The position numbers and the translations under genes were made by a program. Shown here piece after piece: positions 52,981-64,000 of a stretch of DNA of 64,000 nt; the first letter of the stretch is position 1; every line of letters begins with the position of its first letter. Source of the DNA: Halocaridina rubra. Lineage: Eukaryota; Arthropoda; Malacostraca; Decapoda; Atyidae. The DNA is taken from positions 1-64,000 of the forward strand of contig JAXCGZ010015146.1 of NCBI GenBank assembly GCA_037179515.1. The letters are read 5' to 3'. A model generated the notes under the pieces. It ran no database searches. It saw only the letters and a list, made by a program, of their open reading frames with translations, and was not told the DNA's origin.

Positions 52981-53290
52981 TGTGGTAGGTTGCCCCATGG
53001 CACCTGGTGCCTGTTATTATACTATAGGTAAGGGGTCTTTTGGACATAAATAGGACTGTCCAGGACAGTTCGATGTTAAGTCTTCCTTCAGTTACGGTTC
53101 TATTTCTATGCCTACATCAACACCAAATTTTCTGGGATATTCGTTTATACATCTTATCCCTTAACATCTGACAAGTTACAGCACTTCCCCTCTCTGTTTC
53201 TCTTTACTCTTTGTTTTCATGCCCAGGCCCGATTAGGGCAGATTTTTTTTATTTATTTTCTTTAAGCCCGTCCTTGTCTCAAAAAAAAAA
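52975..53290 (+). repeat. Dispersed repeat family H copy
   Basis: Closely matches 62515-62808 (AGGTTG.CCCATGGCA..., GGTCTTTTGGAC.TAAATAGG, CATCAACACC, CATCTGACAAGT, CTCTGTTTCT). A related CATCTGACAGGTCATCACAC segment is in the foldback at 30.6 kb. Ends in poly-A at 53280. Confidence 0.65.
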
Positions 53291-53364
53291 AAAAAAAAAA
53301 AAGTCCTAAAAAAAAAAAAAAGTCTTGTGCATGTGCACCATTTCATGTCAAAATTAGTCTAGAT

Positions 53365-53430
53365 TCGAAAAGAGGTAGACAGACAAGTCGGAGCTGGGGG
53401 ATTAAAGCTGGATGCCCTTCCTGATGCCTT
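53365..53430 (-). repeat. SINE family B fragment, inverted
   Basis: AAGTCGGAGCTGGGGGATTA and GCTGGATGCCCTTCC. Confidence 0.5.
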
Positions 53431-53469
53431 GTAATGGGCTATAAATATTGGCAATGATTATAGAATATA

Positions 53470-53878
53470 CAGGTGTCCACAAAGTCTGGGTACATAGGAA
53501 GTTTCACTATGCAGACCTATTCAATCGAGTTCACCTGAATTTTGTAAAGCGCATCAAATTATGCATTGAAAATGATGGAAATCATATTGAAAATATTATT
53601 TATTAACATTAGATTTAAGTAAAATTTTTTTGTTTTAAAAGTATGTGTTAATCTCCTGTGTACCCAGACGAAGTCTGGGTACACAGGAGATTTAACACAT
53701 ACCGTACTTTTAAAACAAAACAATTTTATTTAAATCTAATGTTAATAAATAATATTTTCAATATGATTTCCATCATTTCCAATGCATAGTTTGATGCGCT
53801 TTACAAAATCAGGTGGACTCGATTGAATAGGTCTGCATAGTGAAATTTCCTATGTACCCAGACTTTGTGGACACCAGG
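53470..53878. mobile_element. Foldback element with about 200-bp inverted arms, TA-flanked
   Basis: Both ends read inward CAGGTGTCCACAAAGTCTGG / CCTGGTGTCCACAAAGTCTG, each next to a TA (53468-53469 and 53879-53880). The whole sequence is two near-identical arms meeting at GTACCCAGAC-GAA-GTCTGGGTAC (about 53658-53680). No ORF. A short Tc1/mariner-like MITE is the best guess. Confidence 0.8.
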
Positions 53879-54194
53879 TATGCAATGAATTCTCCACTCC
53901 AAGAAGCTTACATAGAAGTCATGGCTACTTATACCTCTCAGGGTGAAAGTACCAACCAAATATCAACCTATTTGCAAGTTCATTAAGTCCTCTTTTGACC
54001 CAATGTCAAGAAGATTGTTTATAAAATAAAATAAAATGTAGTATATTTGCTATTAATTTTCAATCCATTCATGGTGGATATAAACCAAAAATATAACTCA
54101 ATCACAAGTTCAATGGATTTAGTTTTAAATTTTCTGTAGAGAATACATTTTAACAGACAACGTGCAGCATATCTGCTATGAATCCTTCACTCTA

Positions 54195-54360
54195 ACCTTT
54201 ATTTATGCACCATCTTATGTACAATTACTCCCACCACTTTGGATTCGGGGGATTAAGGCTTGATGCTCTTCCCAATGTTCCACAGTGGGTTCAAACCAGT
54301 GATAATTGCTTTCCCAATTTGTGCTCTCTACCACTGAGCAATAGCGGCCCCCAAGCATTC
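54195..54360 (-). repeat. SINE family B, inverted and diverged
   Basis: GGGGGATTAAGGCTTGATGC, CCACAGTGGGTTCAAACCAG (inverted B-box region) and CACTGAGCAATAGCGGCCCC. Confidence 0.5.
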
Positions 54361-54863
54361 ACTCTGACCTATACGAACCGATATTCACAAGTTATTTCTG
54401 TGTCAGAGTGGAGGTTTCATACCAAATAAAACCCATTTTCAAGTTACATATTCTTTCATTTAAACTCTACTAGAGAGGCAATTAATAATCACTAATTATA
54501 TGTTGACATCTGATAAGAAATATACTTCAACATAATCGTTCGGCGACAGAACTGCTCTGTATCAATGATATTATCATTGCTGGATCACAAAATGATGATC
54601 TTGTAATGACAAGAAACCCCCACAACCCCACGTAAAATTATATAACCATGTTAATGGTTAGGTTAGGTGAGGAGACTTGCCTTGTAAATATGAATAACCT
54701 TAGGACACCCTGAGGTTACACTTCCAGACATGATCACAATAATGACTGATGAAGCAAATCAAACAAGAATTTCTGTTTAATCAGATTCATATATCCTTTT
54801 AAAGATATAAATCAGATAAAATCTCAAACTCATTTTACACTTATATACATAAATTTACATATA

Positions 54864-56376
54864 CAGTGTTACCTCACTTATCGCGGTAGTTCGGCTCCGG
54901 GACCCGGCGCGAACCAGGAAATCCATCGAAGTAGGATCAGCCTATATGTACATAGATAGTTTAATATATTTTTACGTTTACACTGTATAAACTGTCCCTG
55001 TACTGTTAACATACCACCCTTTACTTCATAGATAACAGCATGCAAGCGTAAATTTATATGAAAGTGATAGTAAAACTTACCGTGAATGTGATGATGTGAC
55101 ACATATTCATTCACAATTACTTTTTCGCTTACGTACTGTATAAACTCTACCTGCACTGTTAAAAAAACACCCTTAACATTATAGATAACATACCTAAGAG
55201 TTTCACTTTTTCTACAATGGTTAACATTTTCCTATGCCGCTTAGGCTGACTAGCAGGAGCCTTAGAAGGTGAAGGACGTTTGGGAGGCATTGCAAAGGTA
55301 AAATAACGGGTAAAAACACAATCACAAGCAAAACGTATTAGTAAGCACAACGAGAACGGCACACACGAGAGTTAGACTGAGCGAGTGAGGCGACACATTG
55401 GAAATTGGAAGGAAAAGCAAACTGCAATGAAAAAGCCAATCAGACCCCATGATACAGAAAATACTGAAAAACAATTCTGTGATTCGTTATCTCCCGACCT
55501 TTCAGCCAATAGCATTCCATGAACTATCTCACGTAGGCGAGAGCCTTTTCGTTTCCAAAACATAGATAGCGGTATCGTATTTTACATGGTGAAATACTGT
55601 TAGTACTTTATGTTTTTTATTATTTTTTACTGTTTTATTATTCTTAGGCTAGGAAATACTTGTTTTATCAATAAAATAATGAAAATTTTAATATTCACTA
55701 GGTCACGTAGGTGAGAGCCTTTTCGTTTTCCGAAACGTTGATAGCGGTATCGTATTTTACATGGTGAAATACTGTTAGTACTTTATGTTTTTTTTATTAT
55801 TTTTTCCTGTTTTATTATTCTTAGGCTAGGAAATACTTCTTTTATCAATAAAATAATGAAAATTTTAATATTCACTAGGTCACGTAGGTGAGAGCCTTTG
55901 CGTTTTCCGAAACACTGATATCGGTATCGTATTTTACGTGGTGCAATACTGTTTACTATTTTTTACTGTTTTATTATTCTTAGGCTAAGAAATATGTTTT
56001 TTTTTTTCAATAAAATCATGAAACTACTGGAAATATAAATATATATGCTAGCTCACGTAGCTGTGACCCCAATACATTGTACGCTATCGGACACTATTTC
56101 GCATGATGCAATACCCTGTACTGTGAGTTATACTGTACGTACGTATATCTAAATTTATGTTTTTTACTATTTTTTTACTGTTTTATTATTTGTAGGCTGG
56201 GAAATACATTTTTTTTAATCAATTAAATAATGAAAATTTTTTTTCAATAAAAAATGAAAGGACTGAAATTTTTTTTCTCAATATTTTAATATTTTTGCGT
56301 ATACCCATAAAATAATAATTTATATAAAAAAAAAAACCGCGATAGAGTGAGAACGCGAATAACCGGGGTAACACTG
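54864..56376 (-). mobile_element. Pogo-type family G element with transposase N-terminus remnant
   Basis: Left end CAGTGTTACCTCACTTATCG and right end inverted CAGTGTTACCCCGGTTATTC, flanked by TA. Three direct imperfect units with CTAGGTCACGTAGGTGAGAG and GCGGTATCGTATTTTAC lie at about 55525-55980. Same ends as at 29.6, 35.8 and 63.3 kb. Confidence 0.85.
55159..55290 (-). pseudogene. N-terminal remnant of a CENP-B/Tigger-type transposase
   Basis: Minus strand from the ATG at 55290 reads MPPKRPSPSKAPASQPKRHR then KMLTIVEKVKLLGML, the basic start and first helix of the helix-turn-helix of this transposase family; the rest is deleted. This identifies family G as a pogo/Tigger relative. Confidence 0.7.
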
Positions 56377-56474
56377 TATTACAAAAACGGTTGATTCTTT
56401 AATTCAGTTAGTTTCATTCATTTTCCTTTATGCCTCATGCAGCTCGCCTCCTTGATCGAGGTGTATTAGCATCT

Positions 56475-56986
<512 letters not shown>

Positions 56987-57169
56987 CTTCTCTTTGGTGA
57001 CAAACTAGAAATTAAGAGCACATGGGTGACAGAAGACTCAGTAAATGAAATGTAATATTTATTATCCTTTTAATGGCTGACAAAAGTCAATAAACTTCAT
57101 TTCAAATGGCAAGAGCACTAAAAAAATGACAAAATAAAAAATCGACTTAAAACAGAAATTGAACAAAAC

Positions 57170-57171
<2 letters not shown>

Positions 57172-57244
<73 letters not shown>
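57172..57244. repeat. (TA)n microsatellite
   Basis: About 36 TA units. Confidence 0.97.
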
Positions 57245-57249
<5 letters not shown>

Positions 57250-57764
57250 GGTGGTATATGTCGTACATAAAACATCAAATTAAAATACTTAACACAGTAT
57301 GCACAAATAAAAAAACGTAAATAAAATTTACCATGATACGCAATGTCTTTATGTAGCTCACATCAAAGCATTACATTAACAATATGATGATAGAAAAAAA
57401 TAAAGTAAACTCATCTTCATCTGGAGCAGTATCCCCATTAATATAATTATTTTGTAATAAGTTTTGTATTATTTACAACATTTTTGGAAATACTACTTAT
57501 TATAAATGAGAATAAGATATCCTGTTAAGAGCAGGACAGAAGTACAGGAAGTTCTAAACTGCAGACAGACATGTGTCTTCCAAGAGGGAACTGTGACTCA
57601 CTAAGGTATGAGTAGAAAAATATATGGCACAGAGGTACAAATGCATGCGCTCAAGCGAGTGTGGTACCAAAACCTGTATAGCCTTCTCCATGCAACACAC
57701 AAAAAGAAACTTCCAATTATGCAATTTCCACTTTTTGTCTTTTTTTACTATTTTTCTTAATTAA

Positions 57765-57905
57765 AACCCAATATAGGGGTGCACAGAGGTTAGAGCTGGG
57801 GAATTAAGGCTGGACAGTCTATCTAATGCCAAGCAGTGGACTCGATCGCAGGTCTGCCAACTCAAGACCCACGTGCTTTAACCGAAGTGCTGCCGCAGTC
57901 CCAAG
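57765..57905 (-). repeat. SINE family B, inverted
   Basis: GTTAGAGCTGGGGAATTAAG, GGACTCGATCGCAGGTCTGC and an inverted A-box region CCGAAGTGCTGCCGCAGTCC. Confidence 0.7.
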
Positions 57906-58267
57906 TTATATAATTATAACATACAATTTCACATTTCATGCTTCATTAACGTTTGGGGAGTTCAATTTGTTTCACGTTTTGAGTAAGAGACTATCTGTGT
58001 ATTAATAGCAAGGTCAAATACCTTATTTCCAATATCAACAGAATCCTTTGCAAAACATAAATTCGTGGATAGGCATACTTAAATTTGATCTAAAGGAAGT
58101 TCAGTCTCTATTATGTATTTTAATGACATAACATTTCCTTCACATGTAAAATAAAGTAAAACTACTTTCACATAGATATTTCACTACTCACAAGTACATC
58201 GACTGCTTTCAGTAGGTAAATGAACACATTTGTATTCGTTCTTTTATACATCATCTAAACAAGAACA

Positions 58268-58465
58268 TACATATACAATGGCCCCAATCTCCCTTGTAAG
58301 TGGGGTGACCAAGTCAAAGAACACATGCACCAGCAGTTAATTTACCTCGATCACTACTCTTAGCTCTTTGGGAATAAACAGTTGCCCAAATTCCCCCTCC
58401 ACCACTCTGCTTGGGTCAGCCATAGGGTAAGTGGGAGAGGATCTTCAGCGAACCACACTCACTAT
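58268..58465 (+). repeat. Dispersed repeat family A copy, near complete
   Basis: AATGGCCCCAATCTCCCTTG to GGTAAGTGGGAGAGGATCTT, collinear with 50905-51110. Confidence 0.65.
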
Positions 58466-58907
58466 CTGATCTAAACAAGTAAAAACAATAATAGGCATTC
58501 ACTACAAAGCCTAATACAAACCGATCTTACAATACAGTTTTCTGATATACTGGCAACAACATCCACCTTACATGCAAAGATCTTCGGGGTTTATATTCAA
58601 TTATTTTCTCATTTGATGAAAACCATGAGCTGGGAAAAATTTTTATGCTTATACAACCACAGTATAACTCTAAAGCAAGATTACACTGAGAAATATTATA
58701 AAAAAAATTTCATACTAGCAAGATTCACCATACACCGACATACGTCACAGCTTAAAATGGGGAATATTCCGTCTCAAGATATCAAATATAATATGTGTAT
58801 TGTAAAACTCCTACTCACAATGGGCACACATGATTACAGAAAGACTCCTTATTCTCAAACTAATTCTATTTTACTTCCTAATCTTGGAAAACTCCAATTA
58901 AAAAAAA

Positions 58908-59348
58908 CTAACTTTGGGAATTCGACCACGAGAGTGTGGGATACATGGAGCTATCAAAAGTAACCGCGGGGGGTCCTTGATTATGCCTCACAGAATGTCT
59001 CTTGAGGGTGCTAAATGACTTTGTTTTGAACGGACAATGCGAGCACTCGAACGGTTTTTCGTCACTGTGAACACGGATGTGCTTCTTGAGGTTGCCACTG
59101 TCCGAGCATTTGTAAGGACAGTGCGGGCAGTGATGGGGCCTCTCTCCAGTGTGCGTGCGAATGTGGGATTCGAGGTGCTGACGACGCTGAGCGACATAAC
59201 CGCAATATTTACATTCTAACTTGGAGGTGGAGGAACCTGCGTTACTATTACTATTATTACTTCCGCCACTACCAAGCTTCGTAGCATCTTGCAGTGGTAC
59301 GCCATCCTCAGGTATGCCATCAGCATCGATGGTAGTTGCCCACGACCA
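58908..59348 (-). CDS. Alternative terminal exon T2, three C2H2 fingers
   Basis: 146 residues. A linker (1-43) rich in Asp, Gly, Asn and Ser precedes three evenly spaced fingers: C46/C49-H62/H66, C74/C77-H90/H94 and C102/C105-H118/H122, joined by HTGERPH and HSDEKPF; the latter breaks the canonical TGE. A 24-residue tail (PPAVTFDSSMYPTLSWSNSQ then S) follows. The acceptor GCATCTCTTTGCAG is preceded by GTAATAGGAT, similar to the segments before T5 and T7. The frame enters in phase 0 at TGG (Trp). Earlier in-frame Met codons up to 59444 belong to the intron. Confidence 0.87.
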   Translation of the reverse strand, partial: WSWATTIDADGIPEDGVPLQDATKLGSGGSNNSNSNAGSSTSKLECKYCGYVAQRRQHLESHIRTHTGERPHHCPHCPYKCSDSGNLKKHIRVHSDEKPFECSHCPFKTKSFSTLKRHSVRHNQGPPAVTFDSSMYPTLSWSNSQS

Positions 59349-59449
59349 CTGCAAAGAGATGCATCCTATTACTACTTTTCTCCTCTCACCATCACTACTA
59401 ATATTGTAATGCATAACACGTTGCAGAGAAGCAAGTTGACACAAAAATT

Positions 59450-60370
59450 ATATAAGATACAATCAAGACTATTTATCAGGATGTCTTACGTAGAATGAGC
59501 TCACTAAGGATACCAATATCATATACCATTTCATTATACAGTAACAAATAGGAGAACAACAAAGTTTCCATAAAAATCCACCCCAAAGCATTTAAAAAAT
59601 CTTGCATATAAAATGCATCATGGTATGCATCCAAAAACTAAAAAATATTCTAGTTCATTTCCTTCAGATGATCAATGTAATGATATATAGTTTGCCAGTG
59701 AGACCATTTACTAGTGCTTTCCTAACTAAAAGATCAATATACTAATTACTCACTTCCCTTCAAAACTCAACTAGCTACTTATTTGTCCACTTCAAAATCT
59801 TACAAACTAGAGTATTAATGTCACTCAAAAGATCAATCTATTTATAAATCATTTCCGGAGAAAAATCGGTTTAGTAATTACTAATATCCTTCAAAAGATT
59901 AACATATTATTCATTAATCATTATTTATTTTCTAATAATGCACTTTCTTCAAGAGAATAATCTTTTAATAACTATTCTTCAAAAGAATTATTATTTTCAA
60001 CATTTAATGAGCCATGACCTAGGACAGGTGCTTATTTATACTTGATCCAGAAAGACATTCAATAAGTGACTTTAAGTATCAATAGGTGTATTCGTAGGCT
60101 CTGCTGAGAGAACAGGGGCTAACCTCAGGTAAATATTGTTTCTGCCTAATCCTCATGTAGTTTTAGCACTCACTATTCATCCAAGTGACATCATCTTGAA
60201 TAAAGAGAGGATCTGGTCAAGGTTTAATCACTTGCTTTAGCACTCACGTATTTAGTTATAACATAACGGCATTATCTGTACGACACTTTAAAAAATAGAT
60301 TGATAAGCCAGAACTTGATGGTGCTAATTAAATCTTAAACACCAAGCTGCTTAAATTATCGCAATACTGT
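59450..60370. other. AT-rich spacer with weak repeats
   Basis: Degenerate CTTCAAAAGATTAATATAT-like pieces recur from about 59725 to 60000. No gene seen. Confidence 0.35.
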
Positions 60371-60377
60371 ACATATG

Positions 60378-60490
60378 TGATCAATTTTACATCATGGACT
60401 GCCTTTACCACTAAGTGCTAGGATAGGACGGTGCCCTCTGGCGAAGGACTTTGGTTTTGGCAAGTGTGATCGTTACCCTGACTGCCTGAG
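60378..60490 (+). repeat. Dispersed repeat family D copy
   Basis: CAATTTTACATCATGGACTG ... GCGAAGGACTTTGGTTTTGG, partner of 50320-50430. Confidence 0.65.
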
Positions 60491-61019
60491 TCAGTAATTG
60501 CGGTGACATCTAATAGGACAGATGCAGACGCTGTACTTGACTCAAGCACTGTACATGCAGTATTTTTGCATATTAAGAATTGACACAATTTAGAGTCCGA
60601 TTTTGAAACCCATTTACCAGGTCTTAGAATGCCCAATTTTGTTTGGTCTCCAAACACCAATTCTCATTCAATATGCTGAAGTAGTGTATTCTATTTTTTT
60701 AATATGATATATTCTACTACAACTCTACCATTTATTGATAAAAATAAATTTAAATGCAATACAATAAAGTCTGCCCATTGCAACAAAATACAACATAGGA
60801 AGAAAGAATCATCTAGCAATTTTATCATTTATTAACAAGTTTACTGAACTCAAACAACTATTACAAGGAACAACACAATAATTTATAACTATTATATACA
60901 CAAACCAAGAAATCAAATCACAATATTCATTACAGATGCATATGAGCATATTAGAATGCCACATAAGTTTCAACAGCTATATAAAACCACATTATTTTTT
61001 TATATATAGAAGAGACCTC

Positions 61020-61165
61020 CTGCTAAACTTTCATTCTTCAAATTCTCCATATGCTAAACTGTCACTCTTCAAAGTCTCCTTTCGCTAATCTTTCATTCTT
61101 CAAATTCTCCTAACGCTAACCTTTCAGTCTTCACACTCTTATGCTAAACTTTCATTTTTCAAATT
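61020..61165 (-). repeat. Minisatellite directly after the T1 stop
   Basis: Four to five units of about 35-40 bp with the plus-strand core GCTAAACTTTCATTCTTCAA and ATTCTCC. It lies at the start of the presumed 3' untranslated region. A minus-strand AATAAA at 60828-60833 follows. Confidence 0.8.
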
Positions 61166-61543
61166 CTAACTTGGATTAAACAATCCGGGCATGTCTGAAT
61201 AATTATTTGCAATAGTAGGGATCTGAGCGTCATAATGATCATCACTGCCAATGTAACTAAAGCCTGCGTCACTAAGATATTCCTGCCCATGAATATTTGC
61301 TACGTGAAGCCTCATGCTGCTGCGTCTGGCGCTCCTATGCGGGCAAAAGGTGCAACGATAGCGTTTTTCTCCTGTATGTTTGCTCATGTGCTTCTTGAGG
61401 TCATTAGTTTTAATGCAGGAATAAGCACAGAGGCTGCATTTCAGGGGGCGCTCGCCCGAGTGGATCATACAGTGCTGGCGGAAGTTGTAAGCACCTCTCG
61501 ACACCAGGCCGCACTCATTACACTTAAGCATCGCATCGCTTCC
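61166..61543 (-). CDS. Alternative terminal exon T1, three C2H2 fingers
   Basis: 125 residues and almost no linker: finger 1 begins at residue 8 (C8/C11-H24/H28), then C36/C39-H52/H56 and C64/C67-H80/H85, joined by HSGERPL and HTGEKRY. A 40-residue acidic/Tyr tail (ending PGLFNPS) follows, the longest tail of the set. The arrangement, fingers first and tail after, is the opposite of most other exons here. The acceptor TTGTCTCCTCAG is the most divergent; the frame enters in phase 0 at GGA. It is the most 5' finger exon in the window, so the shared BTB-type exons would lie at coordinates above 61543. Confidence 0.85.
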   Translation of the reverse strand, partial: GSDAMLKCNECGLVSRGAYNFRQHCMIHSGERPLKCSLCAYSCIKTNDLKKHMSKHTGEKRYRCTFCPHRSARRSSMRLHVANIHGQEYLSDAGFSYIGSDDHYDAQIPTIANNYSDMPGLFNPS

Positions 61544-61559
61544 CTGAGGAGACAACAGG

Positions 61560-61960
61560 CGTTACTCTCTTACATTGCACTTCTCTCTGGTCATTACATA
61601 CATCCATTCTTATGTCTTCCTAACAAGATCGATACTTATATCATGGCTATAATTATATTCTTTATCCATAACAAGCTTATTACAAAAAGATTTTTTCTGG
61701 TTAACTACAGTGTTACAAACACGGTAAGATTGCGCTCTTTATCCACGACAAGGCTATTATATTTTCTTTCATTACTTACACACTTAATATACATATTAAC
61801 AGCATCACTTAAAATATACTTCCTTCTTAAATAAAAAAAAAAATGGAAATAATCCCTTTTAGAAAATTTCATCTCATGAATGTGTCATAACGTATCAACT
61901 TTTTATTATAATCAGATATTACCAGCTTATAATATACTACATCACATCAGAATATCATTG
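61560..61960. other. Intron upstream of T1
   Basis: A long plus-strand open frame (61235-61834) crosses the exon antisense and has no protein-like features; I treat it as chance. Nothing else recognised. Confidence 0.4.
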
Positions 61961-61964
61961 TCCA

Positions 61965-62115
61965 TTTACCCTGTGGAAACCCCAAAAAAGGGTTGTGAGG
62001 GGAACCAAGGCGGCCCTTTATCCCCGAGGAGCTAAGAGGAGAGATTAGTGTCTGGTGAAAGTGTGCTTTGAACTGGCCACCCCCCTTTACAAGGGGACTT
62101 GCAGCCATTGCAAAT
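61965..62115 (-). repeat. Dispersed repeat family A, inverted copy
   Basis: CCCTGTGGAAACCCC, GGCGGCCCTTTATCCCCGAG and CACCCCCCTTTACAAGGGGA. Confidence 0.5.
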
Positions 62116-62514
62116 GTATGTATTCAGTCACTAATATCACTTATTGCTTCTTCACTAATTAAAAAAACTAGGAGGGCAGAATCTTTGGAACAAAATTTAA
62201 AATAATGGAATGCACAAGTAGTAACTTCCCGAGCAATAATCATGCACCAACTGCACTCTGCCATTACTCTACAATATAAACAGAAAGAAAGCCAGTCTGG
62301 TGCACGACGTAAGGTAATGCTGAGATATGTTGGACTTAGCACAGAGCAAAATAAACCAGATAAATGCCAAAGAATAAACTTTTGGTCCCAAATTATGGAA
62401 GTATTAATTCTTGACATTAGGAGGGCCAATCAACAATAATTTCAGAGTTCCAACCTGTCTACAAAAATTCAAAATGGGGTTTAACAGACACATAAAACGG
62501 GAAAAAATCGCTAT

Positions 62515-63220
<706 letters not shown>

Positions 63221-63255
63221 ATATATATGTTAGAACCCGAAATATAACGTTATTT

Positions 63256-63259
<4 letters not shown>

Positions 63260-63334
<75 letters not shown>
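63260..63334. repeat. (TA)n microsatellite
   Basis: Preceded by a hairpin-element 3' fragment (63231-63259, AGAACCCGAAATATAACG) and followed at once by a family G end. Confidence 0.97.
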
Positions 63335-63338
<4 letters not shown>

Positions 63339-64000
63339 TTACCCCAGTTATTCGAGCTTCCTGGTTCGCTTACTCACTCTATCGCGTTTTTTTTTTTTTT
63401 TATAAATTATTATTTTATTTCATGGGTATATGCAAAAATAAAAAAAATATAAAATAAAAAATTCTCAGTATTTTCATTTTTTTTATTGAAAAAAAAAAAA
63501 CATATTTCATTATCTAATTGATAAAAAAAAATTTATTTCCCAGCCTACGAATAATAACAGTAAAAAAATAGTAAAAAACATAAATGTAGATAGATACGTT
63601 TATTGACCACCTCTTTTGAAAAGTACAGTATAATCTTTACAAAAGGAATATTTGGTCCAAATTACAGTGAATAAATACAATAGATTTTGTACAATCATCA
63701 AATAAGTAGATGAATTTTAAATTAATATACATTGTACTAATAACTGAATAATATACGTACGTACAGTATAACTCACAGTATTGCATCATACGAAATAGTG
63801 TTCGATAGCGTACAATGTATTGGGGTTGCAGCTACGTGAGCTAGCATATATATTTATATTTCCAGTATTTTCATGATTTTATTGATAAAAAAAAACGTAT
63901 TTATTAGCCTAAGAATAATAAAACAGTAAAAAATAGTAAAATACATAAATACTAACAGTATTGCAACATGTAAAATACGATACCGCTATCAGCGTTTTGG
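63335..64000. mobile_element. Pogo-type family G element, cut by the window end
   Basis: Begins AGTGTTACCCCAGTTATTCG; the following sequence is the reverse complement of the right part of 54864-56376 (CAGCCTACGAATAATAACAG, GTTCGATAGCGTACAATGTA). An extra block at about 63594-63750 is absent from the sister copy. Confidence 0.8.

Noticed and set aside
61235..61834. 199-codon plus-strand frame antisense to T1
   Set aside because: It mirrors the zinc-finger exon and then runs into AT-rich intron; no domain, and the opposite strand has clear fingers.

Overview
The window is a piece of a repeat-rich animal genome, most likely an arthropod and probably a decapod crustacean. This is inferred from the very dense (TA)n tracts, tRNA-derived SINEs, Tigger/pogo, hAT, copia, Penelope and non-LTR remnants lying between small, intact C2H2 zinc-finger exons. 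No bacterial-style gene, CRISPR array, rRNA or convincing functional tRNA is present.

The main content is one array of 13 coding exons, all on the minus strand, spread from 61543 down to 3213. I number them T1 to T13 in transcription order. Each starts at a clear 3' splice site, and in every case the reading frame enters in phase 0, directly after the AG. Each runs open through an N-terminal linker into two or three C2H2 fingers (33 in total) and then stops. None has a visible donor used to continue the frame, so each looks like an alternative terminal exon. This is the 3' architecture of BTB-zinc-finger loci such as insect lola, broad, fruitless and mod(mdg4), where one shared 5' part (BTB domain) is spliced to one of many finger exons. 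The shared exons are not in this window; on this orientation they should lie beyond 64000. The fingers here lack the first-finger signature typical of insect lola, so the locus is described only as lola-like in layout.

The gaps between exons fall into two classes. Some are short and nearly free of elements (T4-T5 430 bp, T7-T8 about 0.8 kb, T10-T11 about 1 kb). Others are long and packed with elements (T8-T9 13.3 kb, T9-T10 11.9 kb, T2-T3 7.4 kb, T11-T12 6.5 kb, T6-T7 5.5 kb). Region by region: 197-2450 Tigger copy 1; 3213-5556 T13 and T12; 6265-8147 a decayed copia element with one LTR; 10165-10712 a minisatellite; 12067-13802 T11 and T10; 13960-22860 TA tracts, SINEs, a LINE with an intact RNase H domain, a Penelope-like fragment and a nest of palindromes; 25716-26087 T9; 28145-37370 nested Tigger-type elements, foldbacks and satellites; 39357-41022 T8 and T7; 41860-44150 a CR1/L2-like LINE; 46516-51530 T6 to T3; 53470-56376 a foldback element and a pogo-type element; 58908-61543 T2 and T1; 62500-64000 another MITE and pogo-type element.

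Two structures beyond the exon array deserve attention. A short sequence recurring at 19.2, 20.2, 21.7, 22.2 and 28.3 kb, mostly as head-to-head inverted pairs, keeps the same fold with different stem sequences and resembles a degenerate hammerhead ribozyme. It lies near a Penelope-like GIY-YIG fragment, and that class is known to carry hammerheads. Also, several TA tracts sit inside or exactly at the ends of these elements, suggesting the elements seed the microsatellites.
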